A DNA stretch of 64,000 nucleotides from CAYZTD01 sp964638155 (lineage in GTDB: Archaea > Thermoplasmatota > E2 > DHVEG-1). Made by a program: the position numbers and the translations under genes. Shown here piece after piece: positions 8,505 to 17,590 of the stretch (position 1 is its first letter; each line of letters opens with the position of its first letter). The DNA is taken from positions 1-64,000 of the forward strand of contig CAZWYI010000004.1 of assembly GCA_964638155.1 (NCBI GenBank). The letters run 5' to 3'. Under the pieces are notes generated by a model. The model was not told where the DNA came from. It saw nothing but the letters and a program-made list of their open reading frames with translations, and did no database searches.

Positions 8505-9398
8505 TTAAATTCCCTTTTTTCCTGGTATTTTAGGAAATAATGATGCTTCTTCTATTTTTTTAAGACCGCATATATATCTAGTTAATCTTTCTATTCCAAT
8601 TCCATAACCTGCTGATCTTGGTAGGCCTTTTTTAGCTATATCAAGATATGCCTTGAAATCTTTGTATTTTTTCCCTTTTATTTTCATACGTTTTTTAATT
8701 CTATCTAGTTTATATTCTCTTTCTCCACCTGAGAGTGCTTCTCCGTAGCCCTCTGGATAGATAAGATCCATATCAGCCAAGTATCCCTTCTTGTCAATAT
8801 GCTCTTTATCGTAGAATTCTCTATGCATTATAGGCATATCTATAATCCATACTGGTTCATTACTTTCCTTTGAAATTTTAGTTTCAAAATCTTTTCCATA
8901 TTTTTCAACTGCTTTTTTATAGGTAATTTTTTTGAAAGGTCTTTTTGGTGTTTTAATTCCTCTTTTAAGTATCTTCAGCTCTTTTTTACAATCTTTTTTA
9001 ATAGATGTTATTAAAAATATTATCATTTCTTCACAGAGTTTCATAACATCTTCTCGTTTTGCATCTTTTACTTCTAAATCAAGTTGGGTGAACTCGAATA
9101 GATGTTTTCCTGTTTTTGATCTTTTAGTTTCTTCAAGTCTTACATTTGGTGAAAAAACAAATATTTTATCAAGTGTTTTTAATGCAACTTGCTTGTGAAA
9201 AATCATGGATTGGGTGAGATGATATTTTTGACCATAGCATTCTATGTTTCCAGGAGTTGTTGGATGGTTTAATGGATCTGTCATTGGTGAAAGTATAACT
9301 GGCGATATTTCGATAAACTCTTTTGATTCTAAATAATCTGCAAGTTTTCTTCTAATTTTGCTTTGAATTTTTAATATGGCCTGTTTTTTACCTTTCAT
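8505..9398 (-). CDS. asnA: Asparagine synthetase A, archaeal AsnRS-related type
   Basis: A 297-residue class II aminoacyl-tRNA synthetase-like catalytic core without an anticodon-binding domain, the form known in Pyrococcus as archaeal asparagine synthetase-related (AS-AR). It makes asparagine from aspartate, ATP and ammonia. Visible core segments are ETKRSKTGKHLFEFTQLDLE (motif 2 loop region, given at its 20-residue limit), GGEREY, and the motif 3-like GYGIGIERLTRYICG. An Lrp/AsnC-type regulator is divergent next to it, matching the classical pairing of asnA with asnC. Confidence 0.8.
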   Translation of the reverse strand: MKGKKQAILKIQSKIRRKLADYLESKEFIEISPVILSPMTDPLNHPTTPGNIECYGQKYHLTQSMIFHKQVALKTLDKIFVFSPNVRLEETKRSKTGKHLFEFTQLDLEVKDAKREDVMKLCEEMIIFLITSIKKDCKKELKILKRGIKTPKRPFKKITYKKAVEKYGKDFETKISKESNEPVWIIDMPIMHREFYDKEHIDKKGYLADMDLIYPEGYGEALSGGEREYKLDRIKKRMKIKGKKYKDFKAYLDIAKKGLPRSAGYGIGIERLTRYICGLKKIEEASLFPKIPGKKGI

Positions 9399-9444
9399 AA
9401 TATAGATATTTGTTAAACAATCTATATAAACATATTGTAAAAAT

Positions 9445-9496
9445 TATTGTCAAATATTCGATAAATAGTAAATTATATAAATAAAAACCGACAATA
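9445..9496. promoter_or_regulatory. TATA box flanked by inverted 7-base repeats
   Basis: TATTGTC (9445-9451) and GACAATA (9490-9496) are inverted copies on either side of the TATA box ATTATATAA (9472-9480) of the Lrp-type gene. The spacing and the divergent asnA gene suggest autoregulation and control of asnA by the Lrp protein. Seven-base arms in AT-rich DNA are only moderate evidence. Confidence 0.4.
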
Positions 9497-9504
9497 TGAT
9501 ACTT

Positions 9505-9942
9505 ATGATTGATGAAAAAGATAAAAAAATAATTGAAGAACTAAAGAAAAATTCAAGAAATTCAACAAAAAATATTGCTAAAAATGCAGGCATACCACGT
9601 GTGACAACTCATGATAGAATACAAAAAATGAAAAACAATGGAATAATAAAAAAATTTACCGTTAATATAGACTATAAAAAAATAGGATTGCCCACAGAGG
9701 TATTTATCTTTGTATCATTCCAATCAGGTCTTGATATATCACAGAGAGAACTCGCTAAAAGGATATCAAAAATTAAGGGGGTTCATGAAGTCCATATCAT
9801 TTCAGGTGAATATGATCTATTATTAAAAGTAAGAGGAGAAACTCTCGAAAAAATTGGAAAACTAGTAGTAGATAAACTTAGGAAATTAAAAGGCGTAGGA
9901 AAAACACTTACGTTTGCTTGTTTTGAGACGATAAAAGAATAA
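9505..9942 (+). CDS. Lrp/AsnC family transcriptional regulator
   Basis: Standard two-domain layout: an N-terminal helix-turn-helix (MIDEKDKKIIEELKKNSRNS, then recognition region IPRVTTHDRIQKMKNNGII) and a C-terminal RAM ligand-binding domain ending with EYDLLLKVRGE and KTLTFACFETIKE. Such proteins form octamers and sense amino acids. The TATA box at 9472-9480 places the transcription start close to ATG 9505, so the message is probably leaderless; ATG 9496 is possible. Divergent from asnA, which it likely controls. Confidence 0.85.
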   Translation: MIDEKDKKIIEELKKNSRNSTKNIAKNAGIPRVTTHDRIQKMKNNGIIKKFTVNIDYKKIGLPTEVFIFVSFQSGLDISQRELAKRISKIKGVHEVHIISGEYDLLLKVRGETLEKIGKLVVDKLRKLKGVGKTLTFACFETIKE

Positions 9943-9977
9943 GTAATATTTCTTTATTACAAATTATAGGTTCTAAT

Positions 9978-10946
9978 ATGAAAATATTTGTAACAAGGAA
10001 AATCCCAGAAAAAGGTTTAGATCTATTAAAAAAACAACACGAAATAGAAGTAAACCCTCATGACAGAGTTCTTACAAAAAAAGAAATAATAAACGGATTA
10101 CAAGGAAAAGACGGGCTTTTATGTTTACTTACTGATAATATAGATAAAGAAGTAATAGAATCTGAATCTAAACTTAAGATGATTGCAAACTATGCAGTTG
10201 GATACAACAATATTGATATAAAAACTGCTACAAAAAATAAAATCCCCGTAAGTAACACTCCAGGAGTCCTTACAGATACCACAGCTGAGATGGCATGGTC
10301 CCTTTTATTTTCAGCATCAAGAAGAATTATTGAAGGAGATAGATTTACTAGATCTGGAAAATTTAAAGGGTGGGCACCAATGCTTATGCTCGGCCAAGAC
10401 GTTACGGGAAAAACACTTGGTGTAATTGGAGCTGGTAGGATTGGTACTGCTTTTGCAATGAAAAGCATAGGGTTTGATATGAAAGTTCTTTATCATGATA
10501 AAAAAAGAAACGATAAATTAGAAAAAAAACTTAATGCAGAAAAAGTAGAACTTGAAAAACTATTGAAAGATTCAGATTTTGTATCAATCCATGTGCCTTT
10601 ATTAGACTCTACTAGACATATGATTAATGAAAAAGAACTTAAGATGATGAAAGAAACAGCAGTTTTAATAAACACTTCAAGAGGTCCAGTTGTAGATGAA
10701 AAGGTACTTGCAAAAGCACTAAAAGAAAAACAGATTTTTTCTGCAGGACTTGATGTTTATGAAAATGAACCAGAAATAAATAAAGAATTATTAAAATTAG
10801 ATAATGTAGTTCTCCAGCCCCATTCAGCATCTGCTAGTATCGAAACAAGAACAAAAATGGCAGTAATGGCTGCTGAAAATATGATTCAGGGATTAAATGG
10901 CGAAAGGCCAAATAATTGTGTTAATCCAGAAATCTTTAAAGAGTAA
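9978..10946 (+). CDS. D-2-hydroxyacid dehydrogenase, glyoxylate/hydroxypyruvate reductase type
   Basis: A 322-residue NAD(P)-dependent dehydrogenase. The Rossmann motif GAGRIG is at 151-156. The catalytic triad of the family is complete: Arg235 (NTSRGPVVDE), Glu264 (YENEPE) and His282 (LQPHSAS). Sequence style is closest to archaeal glyoxylate reductase (GyaR) rather than phosphoglycerate dehydrogenase, which is encoded separately at 23799-24752. It follows the Lrp gene by 35 bases, so they may be co-transcribed. Its last 11 bases overlap the end of the convergent metallo-hydrolase gene. Confidence 0.85.
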   Translation: MKIFVTRKIPEKGLDLLKKQHEIEVNPHDRVLTKKEIINGLQGKDGLLCLLTDNIDKEVIESESKLKMIANYAVGYNNIDIKTATKNKIPVSNTPGVLTDTTAEMAWSLLFSASRRIIEGDRFTRSGKFKGWAPMLMLGQDVTGKTLGVIGAGRIGTAFAMKSIGFDMKVLYHDKKRNDKLEKKLNAEKVELEKLLKDSDFVSIHVPLLDSTRHMINEKELKMMKETAVLINTSRGPVVDEKVLAKALKEKQIFSAGLDVYENEPEINKELLKLDNVVLQPHSASASIETRTKMAVMAAENMIQGLNGERPNNCVNPEIFKE

Positions 10947-11574
10947 ACGTCCAAACCTCAGGTTCTTTTGGTAAATCTTCAGTTTCAATATCTATTTCGT
11001 TTCCAACATGAAGAACCTTGTATTTATTTTGTTTTAAGAAAGGATCTATGTTATTGATAGGTATACTTAGACCACCTATTTTGTAATGCATAGGAATTAC
11101 AATTCTTGGCATAATTTTTTTAATTACTTTCCATGCTTTTTTATGATTTATAGTAAATGTTCCACCAACTGGTATAAATAAAACATCAATATTTCCAATT
11201 TTATCGATTGTTTCGGCATCTAACATATGGCCTAAATCGCCGAGATGACAAAAAGATATATCATCTATTTTAAATCTAAAAATTATGTTTTTCCCTCTTT
11301 TAGCGCCGTTTGATTCATCATGAAAAGAATCAAAACCTTTTATTTCTACACCTGAAATATTTCTCTTACGGCTATCTGTTATTATTTTAGAGTCCTTCTT
11401 ATCAACAGATTTAACACTATTATGATCGTAATGATCATGAGAAATAAGGATTATATCTCCTTTTACATTTGGTGCAGGTATTCCAATCGAACGCCCGTCA
11501 TGGGGATCTGTAACAACTGTTACATCGTTAGTTACTTCAAAGCATGAATGACCATGCCATCTTATTTGTAACAT
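10936..11574 (-). CDS. Metallo-beta-lactamase fold hydrolase, UlaG-like
   Basis: A 212-residue soluble hydrolase. It begins IRWHGHSCFEV and has the metal motif HDHYDH (46-51), further ligands in CHLGDLGH and a late MHYK. This is the UPF0173/UlaG-like group, whose archaeal members have no firm substrate. I chose ATG 11574 rather than the upstream GTG at 11613 because the conserved family start is MLQIRWHGH. The gene ends inside the convergent reductase gene. Confidence 0.8.
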   Translation of the reverse strand: MLQIRWHGHSCFEVTNDVTVVTDPHDGRSIGIPAPNVKGDIILISHDHYDHNSVKSVDKKDSKIITDSRKRNISGVEIKGFDSFHDESNGAKRGKNIIFRFKIDDISFCHLGDLGHMLDAETIDKIGNIDVLFIPVGGTFTINHKKAWKVIKKIMPRIVIPMHYKIGGLSIPINNIDPFLKQNKYKVLHVGNEIDIETEDLPKEPEVWTFTL

Positions 11575-11717
11575 GCTCTTTTTTTTCCTCCCCTGGTAAA
11601 CTATAGACAACACAAATTGATTATAAAAAAATTATGGATAATTCAACTTAATAAAGGTTTATAGCTTTTATTATAGTCGTCTATGATTTTCTTAATATTA
11701 AAATAAAAAAATGAAAT

Positions 11718-12266
11718 TTAAAAAATACTAAACTTTTCTAACACGTTAAATAGAAGTTTAAAAGATAGTATATTTTTAAAATGTGGCTTGATAGATCCTT
11801 CCCTTGTTATAGATAAGCTCTCTGGTTCACTCCAACAGTCTACTCCTCGATCCTCATCATTGTTTTCCCCTATTACTACTTTTAATTCATAATCTTTTTC
11901 TAATAATCCGTTGGGCCATGTATGTTTTACAGTCGCAGTGACAATATTGTTTGGACCTGACTCAACAAATGTCAAATAGTCTTCAGGATATTGGGTAGAT
12001 GCCCATTGAGTATCACTTTCTTTTTCTCCTACCCATATAAAATCAAAAAGTATATCGTCTCCATCCGGGTCATAACCTCTTGCTGTGTAAGTATATTCAA
12101 TTCCTCCCTCAACTTCTGTTTCTCCATTTAAACTACCTTCTATAATAATTGGAGGTGAGTTAATATTTTCTATCTTGATTTCTTTCAGATTATGTGCTTG
12201 ACAAGTAACTGATAAGCTTACAGCAGATATTACGGCTAAAATAATTATAAATATCTTTTTTTCCAT
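11718..12266 (-). CDS. Secreted protein with one PKD/Ig-like domain and C-terminal tail
   Basis: A signal peptide (IFIIILAVISAVSLSVTCQA) is followed by one beta-sandwich domain with the PKD-like YDPDGDDILFDFIW segment (about 65-150). The end, KPHFKNILSFKLLFNVLEKF, is the short basic-then-hydrophobic tail seen on many exported proteins in this window. The start is ATG 12266 because TGTGAT sits 7 bases upstream. No catalytic residues are visible; it may be a surface or binding protein. Confidence 0.65.
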   Translation of the reverse strand: MEKKIFIIILAVISAVSLSVTCQAHNLKEIKIENINSPPIIIEGSLNGETEVEGGIEYTYTARGYDPDGDDILFDFIWVGEKESDTQWASTQYPEDYLTFVESGPNNIVTATVKHTWPNGLLEKDYELKVVIGENNDEDRGVDCWSEPESLSITREGSIKPHFKNILSFKLLFNVLEKFSIF

Positions 12267-12351
12267 ATTTATCACATCGATAAATATATTGTCCACACTA
12301 ATATATAAAATTTACTATAAAAATATTATTCTAGTAAAAAAATCTGAATTT

Positions 12352-13398
12352 TTAAGGCCTCAACCTGCCAAAACAAATATACTCAACATTAGAATTTAAG
12401 GTTCTTGCAAAAACAATTTCTTTATTAACTGAATGAGCAAGACGAACAGCTCTGCTAAATTCAGACCATAAACTAGTAAAATTCTTATCTACAACATGAA
12501 CAAGGTACTCAGCATGAATATGGTCAGGATGACCAGTATAAACACGAAAATTAGTTCCAAACTTAAAACCAGTTTTAATAACAAGATTTCTATTCTTTAA
12601 ATCTCTAAAAACAGAAAATTCTTCTAAAATATTTTCGTGTCTTTTCTTTGCATATTTTAAAAATTTTGTTTTAGAAACCTTTTTTTCGTTTTTATCTTCC
12701 AAAGTTAATGCTTTTTTATCTAGAAGATACAAAGCTTCAACAAAAGAAATCTGCAAGGCAGGACCAAAGGGTTTTCCGAAAAACTCCTTTTCAAATAAAT
12801 TTTTTGTTTTCTTCTCATCAAAAATAAGAACCCTATCATCTAAAACAAGACCCTTAATTTTACTAAAACTACCTGGTTTAATTTCACCTTTAAAATCTAC
12901 ATTTGATACTTTATAATAAGTTATATCTCCTTCGTCATCAACAATAGCTATCCATAGACTAGAATTTTTAGGAATTTTTTTAATTAATTTATGGGTTTTT
13001 TCTATATCAAAGAAATCTCTTTCAGAAAAAACACAGACAAAAAATTCAATTTCACTTTCTTTTTTAGCATATTGATTTAGATCAAAAATACTTTTTTCAT
13101 TACTTACTTTTACAACCTGTCCTCTTTTTCTAAGATCCTTAAAAACTAAATATTTAATTTCAAAATCTTTAATTTCTCTTGATGAAATTCTTACAAGAGT
13201 TTCAAAATCTATTATTGTTTTATCACTTTTTATTTTTATTTTTTCTTCATCAAGTAAAAAACACCCTTCAATTAAATTTATTTCTAAAAAACCACCGGAA
13301 CACGTTTTCCCCATACGGCTTTTATTGTAGAGTCTGCCAATATCTTTTGCTTTTTTGACAATTATTTTCTTGTCTATGAGTTCTCCTGTTATCATCAT
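12352..13398 (-). CDS. endA: tRNA-splicing endonuclease, two-repeat form
   Basis: Cuts introns from pre-tRNA and pre-rRNA at bulge-helix-bulge sites. Two fused EndA-like units are visible (about 1-175 and 185-350). The first is degenerate and the second carries the catalytic triad: Tyr290 in FRVYTG, His298 in HIHAEYLVHV and Lys329 in HSVNKEIVFA (numbered from the GTG three codons upstream). A fused two-unit chain that dimerises is a known euryarchaeal form. ATG 13398 or 13395 is a better start than GTG 13407. It follows the secreted Lon-like gene by about 30 bases and may share its message. Confidence 0.88.
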   Translation of the reverse strand: MMITGELIDKKIIVKKAKDIGRLYNKSRMGKTCSGGFLEINLIEGCFLLDEEKIKIKSDKTIIDFETLVRISSREIKDFEIKYLVFKDLRKRGQVVKVSNEKSIFDLNQYAKKESEIEFFVCVFSERDFFDIEKTHKLIKKIPKNSSLWIAIVDDEGDITYYKVSNVDFKGEIKPGSFSKIKGLVLDDRVLIFDEKKTKNLFEKEFFGKPFGPALQISFVEALYLLDKKALTLEDKNEKKVSKTKFLKYAKKRHENILEEFSVFRDLKNRNLVIKTGFKFGTNFRVYTGHPDHIHAEYLVHVVDKNFTSLWSEFSRAVRLAHSVNKEIVFARTLNSNVEYICFGRLRP

Positions 13399-13427
13399 TT
13401 TAAACACTATTTGGAAAAAATAAATAA

Positions 13428-15557
13428 TTATTTGTTTTTTTTGTAATAATCTTTTATACTTCTTGGGATTTCATTATTAGGATAATTATAGCTTTTTTTG
13501 TCAAAAGAATGTTTTTTGTATTTCCCGCTCTTTTTCTTAGTTTCTCCCCCGTCTTTATTTACATATCCAACAACAATTAATCCTATTCCAAGACCGGCAA
13601 TTATTCCAATAAAAAATCCAACTCCAGTTCCTACAATTATGAATGCAAGAGATAACAAATTTCTATTTGATGAAACCTCAGGTATTCCAACATATGTTGA
13701 GCGGCCAGTACCGCAAGTTGTGTTTGTAAAGCTGAGTGCTCCTGCAATCATTCCTGAATATTTATAGTACATAAGAGCAGAATCATAGGATGTTTCATTT
13801 CTAAGGCTTTCAGCGTATTCATAGTAGCTAACAGCAAGGACAGGTTCAATTCCTTTTTTTCTACTATTCTCAATATTGTTATTAGCACTATCACTTGCTA
13901 AATCAAGTTTTGACTCTGCATCAGTACCAATTATTTCTATTGCAAGGTTTGCTTTGACAAGTGCTTCAAGTGCTTCAAATAGAGCAGCAGAAGTATAACC
14001 TTTATCTACATCATCTTGAGCTGTCTCAAGTAAAGTACTTGCCTCACTTAAATAACTAAGAGAATCACTATAAGAACTACTGATTTCACCAATTATAACA
14101 TTTGAATAAACTGTTGATTGCCGCGCTTCTTCAATATATTCAAGGGCAAGATTTTCAACTGTTTCATTTGTAAGTGTGCCGGTATCATTAAACTTGGTAC
14201 CTATGTCAAGCCACCATTGGACACTATTGCATCTTTCTGCAATAAATGCCATATTGTATAGGAAATCCATTACATCAGAAAAGCTGAAAAAACCATTGTT
14301 TTCATAGCTATTTTTAGAGGATTTTAAATAAGTTCCAGCTTCTGAAACTCTTCTCTGTGCAGCACCTACACTCTGAAGGGTTATATATCCATTTATTTCA
14401 GCATTTTTTGCATTTTTACTTGTGTTTTCATGTAAATTTTCTATATCAGATATTAATCCTTCAATCCAGGTTTTATTTCCTTCTTTTTTGTAATATTTAA
14501 GTGTGTAATTTACAAAACGGGAGTGTATCAAACTCTGAAATGATTTACTAGTACTAGTATAATAAAGATTTTCATCATACCACTTATTTGCCCCTTCTAA
14601 AGTTTTTTCTGCATTATCAATTTCTTCTTCAATGTAATCTCTATACCGCTCAGGAGGATAATTTGGTATATTTGTTTCTTCAAATTCTTCTTTAACCTTA
14701 TTCAATGAGTTACTCGATTCATCTAAAAGCATTTCAGCCAATGGTTTCATAGAGGTATTATAATCAACAGTGCTAATAGACTCATTTGATCCATATATGT
14801 CAAATCTATGACCTGTAAAATACTCAAGCGCATCGTTTATATCTTCAATTTCATTTACTTCCATACCATAGTTATCCATTGCATATTCTGCTACGTTTCT
14901 AGTAACAGGTTTTGTAACAGTTCTTTTCCATATCCCTTGAGTTTCAGTTTCAGCTACCATCTCGGTATAGGTCATCTGACCAGAGGGTACAAGGAATCTT
15001 TCAGCACCTACAGAGTTTGCAGCATCTATTTTATGGGTAATTCCTCCTATTGGGCCAATACTTCCATCAGGATTTATCATACCAGTCATAACTGTTTTAT
15101 TATCAATATTCCAGTTCTCTAAAAGAGATACAGTTGCAACGGTCATAATTCCGCCTGCAGAAGGCCCTCCAATTACAGGTGCAGAGGTACGAACTACAAA
15201 GAAATAATCAAAATTATTAGGATCAACCTTACATGTTTCATCGTTTTGAACAAGAGTACTGGCTACTTTAACTGCAAGACGTGCAGAGCCCTGCATATCT
15301 ACTTGTGTTAAAGGCAGCGTATCAACAAAGACTCTTCCGCTACCGTTATTTTGAATGGTAACTGACACTGTAGAGATAACACCTACATATCCGGAGTCAG
15401 TTGTTGCAACAGCCGGTGCATACATTGTAACATTTCTATATATAACAGATTGTGTACCCTCATATATCTCACCAGTTACTAATTCCTCAGTGGAATATAT
15501 GGGCATGGTAGATAGTAATAAAAATATCAGTAAAATTGCTGTAAATTTCTTAATCAT
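13428..15557 (-). CDS. Secreted, membrane-anchored Lon-like (S16) protease without ATPase
   Basis: A 709-residue exported protease of the archaeal S16 group that lacks the AAA+ domain. An N-terminal signal peptide (FTAILLIFLLLSTMPIYS) precedes the Lon proteolytic domain, with catalytic Ser133 in GGPSAGG and Lys176 in GGITHKIDAA. Long helical regions of unknown role (about 270-610) follow, then a membrane span (AFIIVGTGVGFFIGIIAGLG) and a basic cytoplasmic tail. The active site would face outward, so it cannot use cytoplasmic ATP. A strong GGGAGGT site precedes the ATG. EndA lies downstream on the same strand. Confidence 0.85.
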   Translation of the reverse strand: MIKKFTAILLIFLLLSTMPIYSTEELVTGEIYEGTQSVIYRNVTMYAPAVATTDSGYVGVISTVSVTIQNNGSGRVFVDTLPLTQVDMQGSARLAVKVASTLVQNDETCKVDPNNFDYFFVVRTSAPVIGGPSAGGIMTVATVSLLENWNIDNKTVMTGMINPDGSIGPIGGITHKIDAANSVGAERFLVPSGQMTYTEMVAETETQGIWKRTVTKPVTRNVAEYAMDNYGMEVNEIEDINDALEYFTGHRFDIYGSNESISTVDYNTSMKPLAEMLLDESSNSLNKVKEEFEETNIPNYPPERYRDYIEEEIDNAEKTLEGANKWYDENLYYTSTSKSFQSLIHSRFVNYTLKYYKKEGNKTWIEGLISDIENLHENTSKNAKNAEINGYITLQSVGAAQRRVSEAGTYLKSSKNSYENNGFFSFSDVMDFLYNMAFIAERCNSVQWWLDIGTKFNDTGTLTNETVENLALEYIEEARQSTVYSNVIIGEISSSYSDSLSYLSEASTLLETAQDDVDKGYTSAALFEALEALVKANLAIEIIGTDAESKLDLASDSANNNIENSRKKGIEPVLAVSYYEYAESLRNETSYDSALMYYKYSGMIAGALSFTNTTCGTGRSTYVGIPEVSSNRNLLSLAFIIVGTGVGFFIGIIAGLGIGLIVVGYVNKDGGETKKKSGKYKKHSFDKKSYNYPNNEIPRSIKDYYKKNK

Positions 15558-15756
15558 ATATTATTCTTGACCTCCCTTGTGATTTATAGCTCAATACTAA
15601 TTTGAAAATATAATAAACGTTACTTGTTAAAAAATCTTTTTACTATAACTTTTTCTCCTCCAATATTTTTAAGTAGGGGAATTTAATACCATCCTCATCT
15701 TATAATAGCATAAAATAATTATTAAAAAAGCAAAAATTTAGCGGAGGCAAAAAATA

Positions 15757-17568
15757 ATGGTAAAAATACACGAGCAGATATTAAGAGATGCTCATCAATC
15801 AATGCTTGCAACACGTATGAGAACAGAAGATATGTTGCCAATATGTGAAAAACTTGATCAAGTAGGATACTTTTCTATGGAAGTATGGGGTGGAGCAACA
15901 TTTGATGTTCCAATTAGATATTTAAACCAGGATCCATGGGAGCGTATTAGAAAATTAAAAGAAGCTATGCCAAACACACCTATGCAGATGCTTGAGCGTG
16001 CTATGAACATTGTAGCATATTGGAATTTTCCTGATGATGTTGTAAAAAAATTCATATTTTTAGCTAAAAAAAATGGTGTTGATTATTTTAGAATATTTGA
16101 TGCTTTAAATGACCTTCGAAACTTAGAAGTACCTATGAAAGCAGTAAAAGAAGAAGGTGGCCATGTGCAAGCCTGTATGAGTTATACTATTTCACCAATT
16201 CATACAGTTGATTATTATGTAGAAAATTTCAAAAAACTTGAAAAAATGGGTGCAGACAGCCTCTGTATAAAAGATATGGCTGGTATGATCTCACCACAAC
16301 GTGCTTATGATATTATAAAAGGATGTAAGGATGCTGGAATTAAACTTGAAATGGACCTTCATTCACACTGCACAAGTGGTATGACTGGTATGGCATATCA
16401 AAGAGCAGTTGAAGCAGGAGTAGATATAATTGACACTGCAATTTCACCAATTTCTGGAGGTACTGCAGCACCACCAACAGAAAGTATAGTTGCAGCATTA
16501 AAAGACACAAAGTGGGATACTGGTTATGATATGGATTTACTTATTGAAATTAGAAAATATTTCTTGAAAATTTGGGATAAATATAGACATTTACATCGGT
16601 TCAATGCATTAAAAACTGATCCAAGTGTAACAGTTCATCAGGTTCCAGGTGGAATGCTTTCTAATTTAATATTTCAGTTAGAAGAACAAGGTGCTCATGG
16701 TAAATATCAAGAAATCTTAGCTGAAACAGCAAAAGTAAGAGCTGAACTTGGTTATCCGCCACTTGTAACACCAACAAGCCAGGTAGTTGGAGTACAAGCT
16801 GTTATGAACGTTCTACATGGAAGATACAAAGTTATTCCAAAAGAAACAAAAAATTATTGTAAAGGAATGTATGGTAAACCTCCTGCTGAAATCGATTCAA
16901 AAATTATGAAAAAGGTACTTGGCAAAAATTACAAAGACGAAGTAATCGACTGCAGGCCTGCTGATTTACTAGAACCAATGTGGGAGAAGAGAAAATCAGA
17001 ATTAAAAGAACATGATGTAGAAATCAATGATGAAAATGTTATGACCTATGCAATTTATCCACAAGTTGGACTTAAGTTTTTAAAAGGAAAAGCTAAACCT
17101 GAATTCACTTCAGATGAACTACCATTACCTATTGATCATAAACTAACCCGCGGTATGGTCAAACAGTCGTTTCCAGAAGCTGATGATTTATATCTTGAAA
17201 CTGAGCCACCTGAGAAAAGATCGGGACCCGCTCAAATTCCAACAGAGTTTGATGTAGAAGTTGACGGTGAACCATATGAAGTAAAAGTGAACCCAAAAGG
17301 CGGATTTATGGTTGCAGGTGGAGAGGCATCTGGAGACGTGCCACCTAAGGATGTTGAAGGCGGAGTAAAATCAAACATGCAGGGAACAATTCTTTCAATA
17401 AAAGTCAAAAAAGGTGACAAAGTCAAAAAAGGTGATATCATTGCTACAGTTGAAGCAATGAAGATGGAACAAGAGATCTCAACAGAAAAAGATGGAGAAG
17501 TAAAAGAAATCTTCATAAATGAAGGAGACTCCGTTGCAAATGGAGATCTTATAATGCAAGTTTTATAA
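15757..17568 (+). CDS. pycB: Pyruvate carboxylase subunit B (carboxyltransferase plus biotin carrier)
   Basis: Transfers carboxyl from carboxybiotin to pyruvate to make oxaloacetate. The N-terminal HMGL-like barrel begins RDAHQSMLATRMRTEDM, with the metal-binding HSHC segment around 206-209; the conserved PycB/OadA middle domain follows. The C-terminal biotinyl domain has EAMKMEQ with the biotin Lys at 569. GCGGAGG precedes the ATG. pycA follows after 22 bases on the same strand, giving the two-subunit archaeal enzyme. No decarboxylase membrane subunits are nearby, supporting an anaplerotic role. Confidence 0.92.
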   Translation: MVKIHEQILRDAHQSMLATRMRTEDMLPICEKLDQVGYFSMEVWGGATFDVPIRYLNQDPWERIRKLKEAMPNTPMQMLERAMNIVAYWNFPDDVVKKFIFLAKKNGVDYFRIFDALNDLRNLEVPMKAVKEEGGHVQACMSYTISPIHTVDYYVENFKKLEKMGADSLCIKDMAGMISPQRAYDIIKGCKDAGIKLEMDLHSHCTSGMTGMAYQRAVEAGVDIIDTAISPISGGTAAPPTESIVAALKDTKWDTGYDMDLLIEIRKYFLKIWDKYRHLHRFNALKTDPSVTVHQVPGGMLSNLIFQLEEQGAHGKYQEILAETAKVRAELGYPPLVTPTSQVVGVQAVMNVLHGRYKVIPKETKNYCKGMYGKPPAEIDSKIMKKVLGKNYKDEVIDCRPADLLEPMWEKRKSELKEHDVEINDENVMTYAIYPQVGLKFLKGKAKPEFTSDELPLPIDHKLTRGMVKQSFPEADDLYLETEPPEKRSGPAQIPTEFDVEVDGEPYEVKVNPKGGFMVAGGEASGDVPPKDVEGGVKSNMQGTILSIKVKKGDKVKKGDIIATVEAMKMEQEISTEKDGEVKEIFINEGDSVANGDLIMQVL

Positions 17569-17590
17569 GTTATGTTTTGAGGGAAAAATA

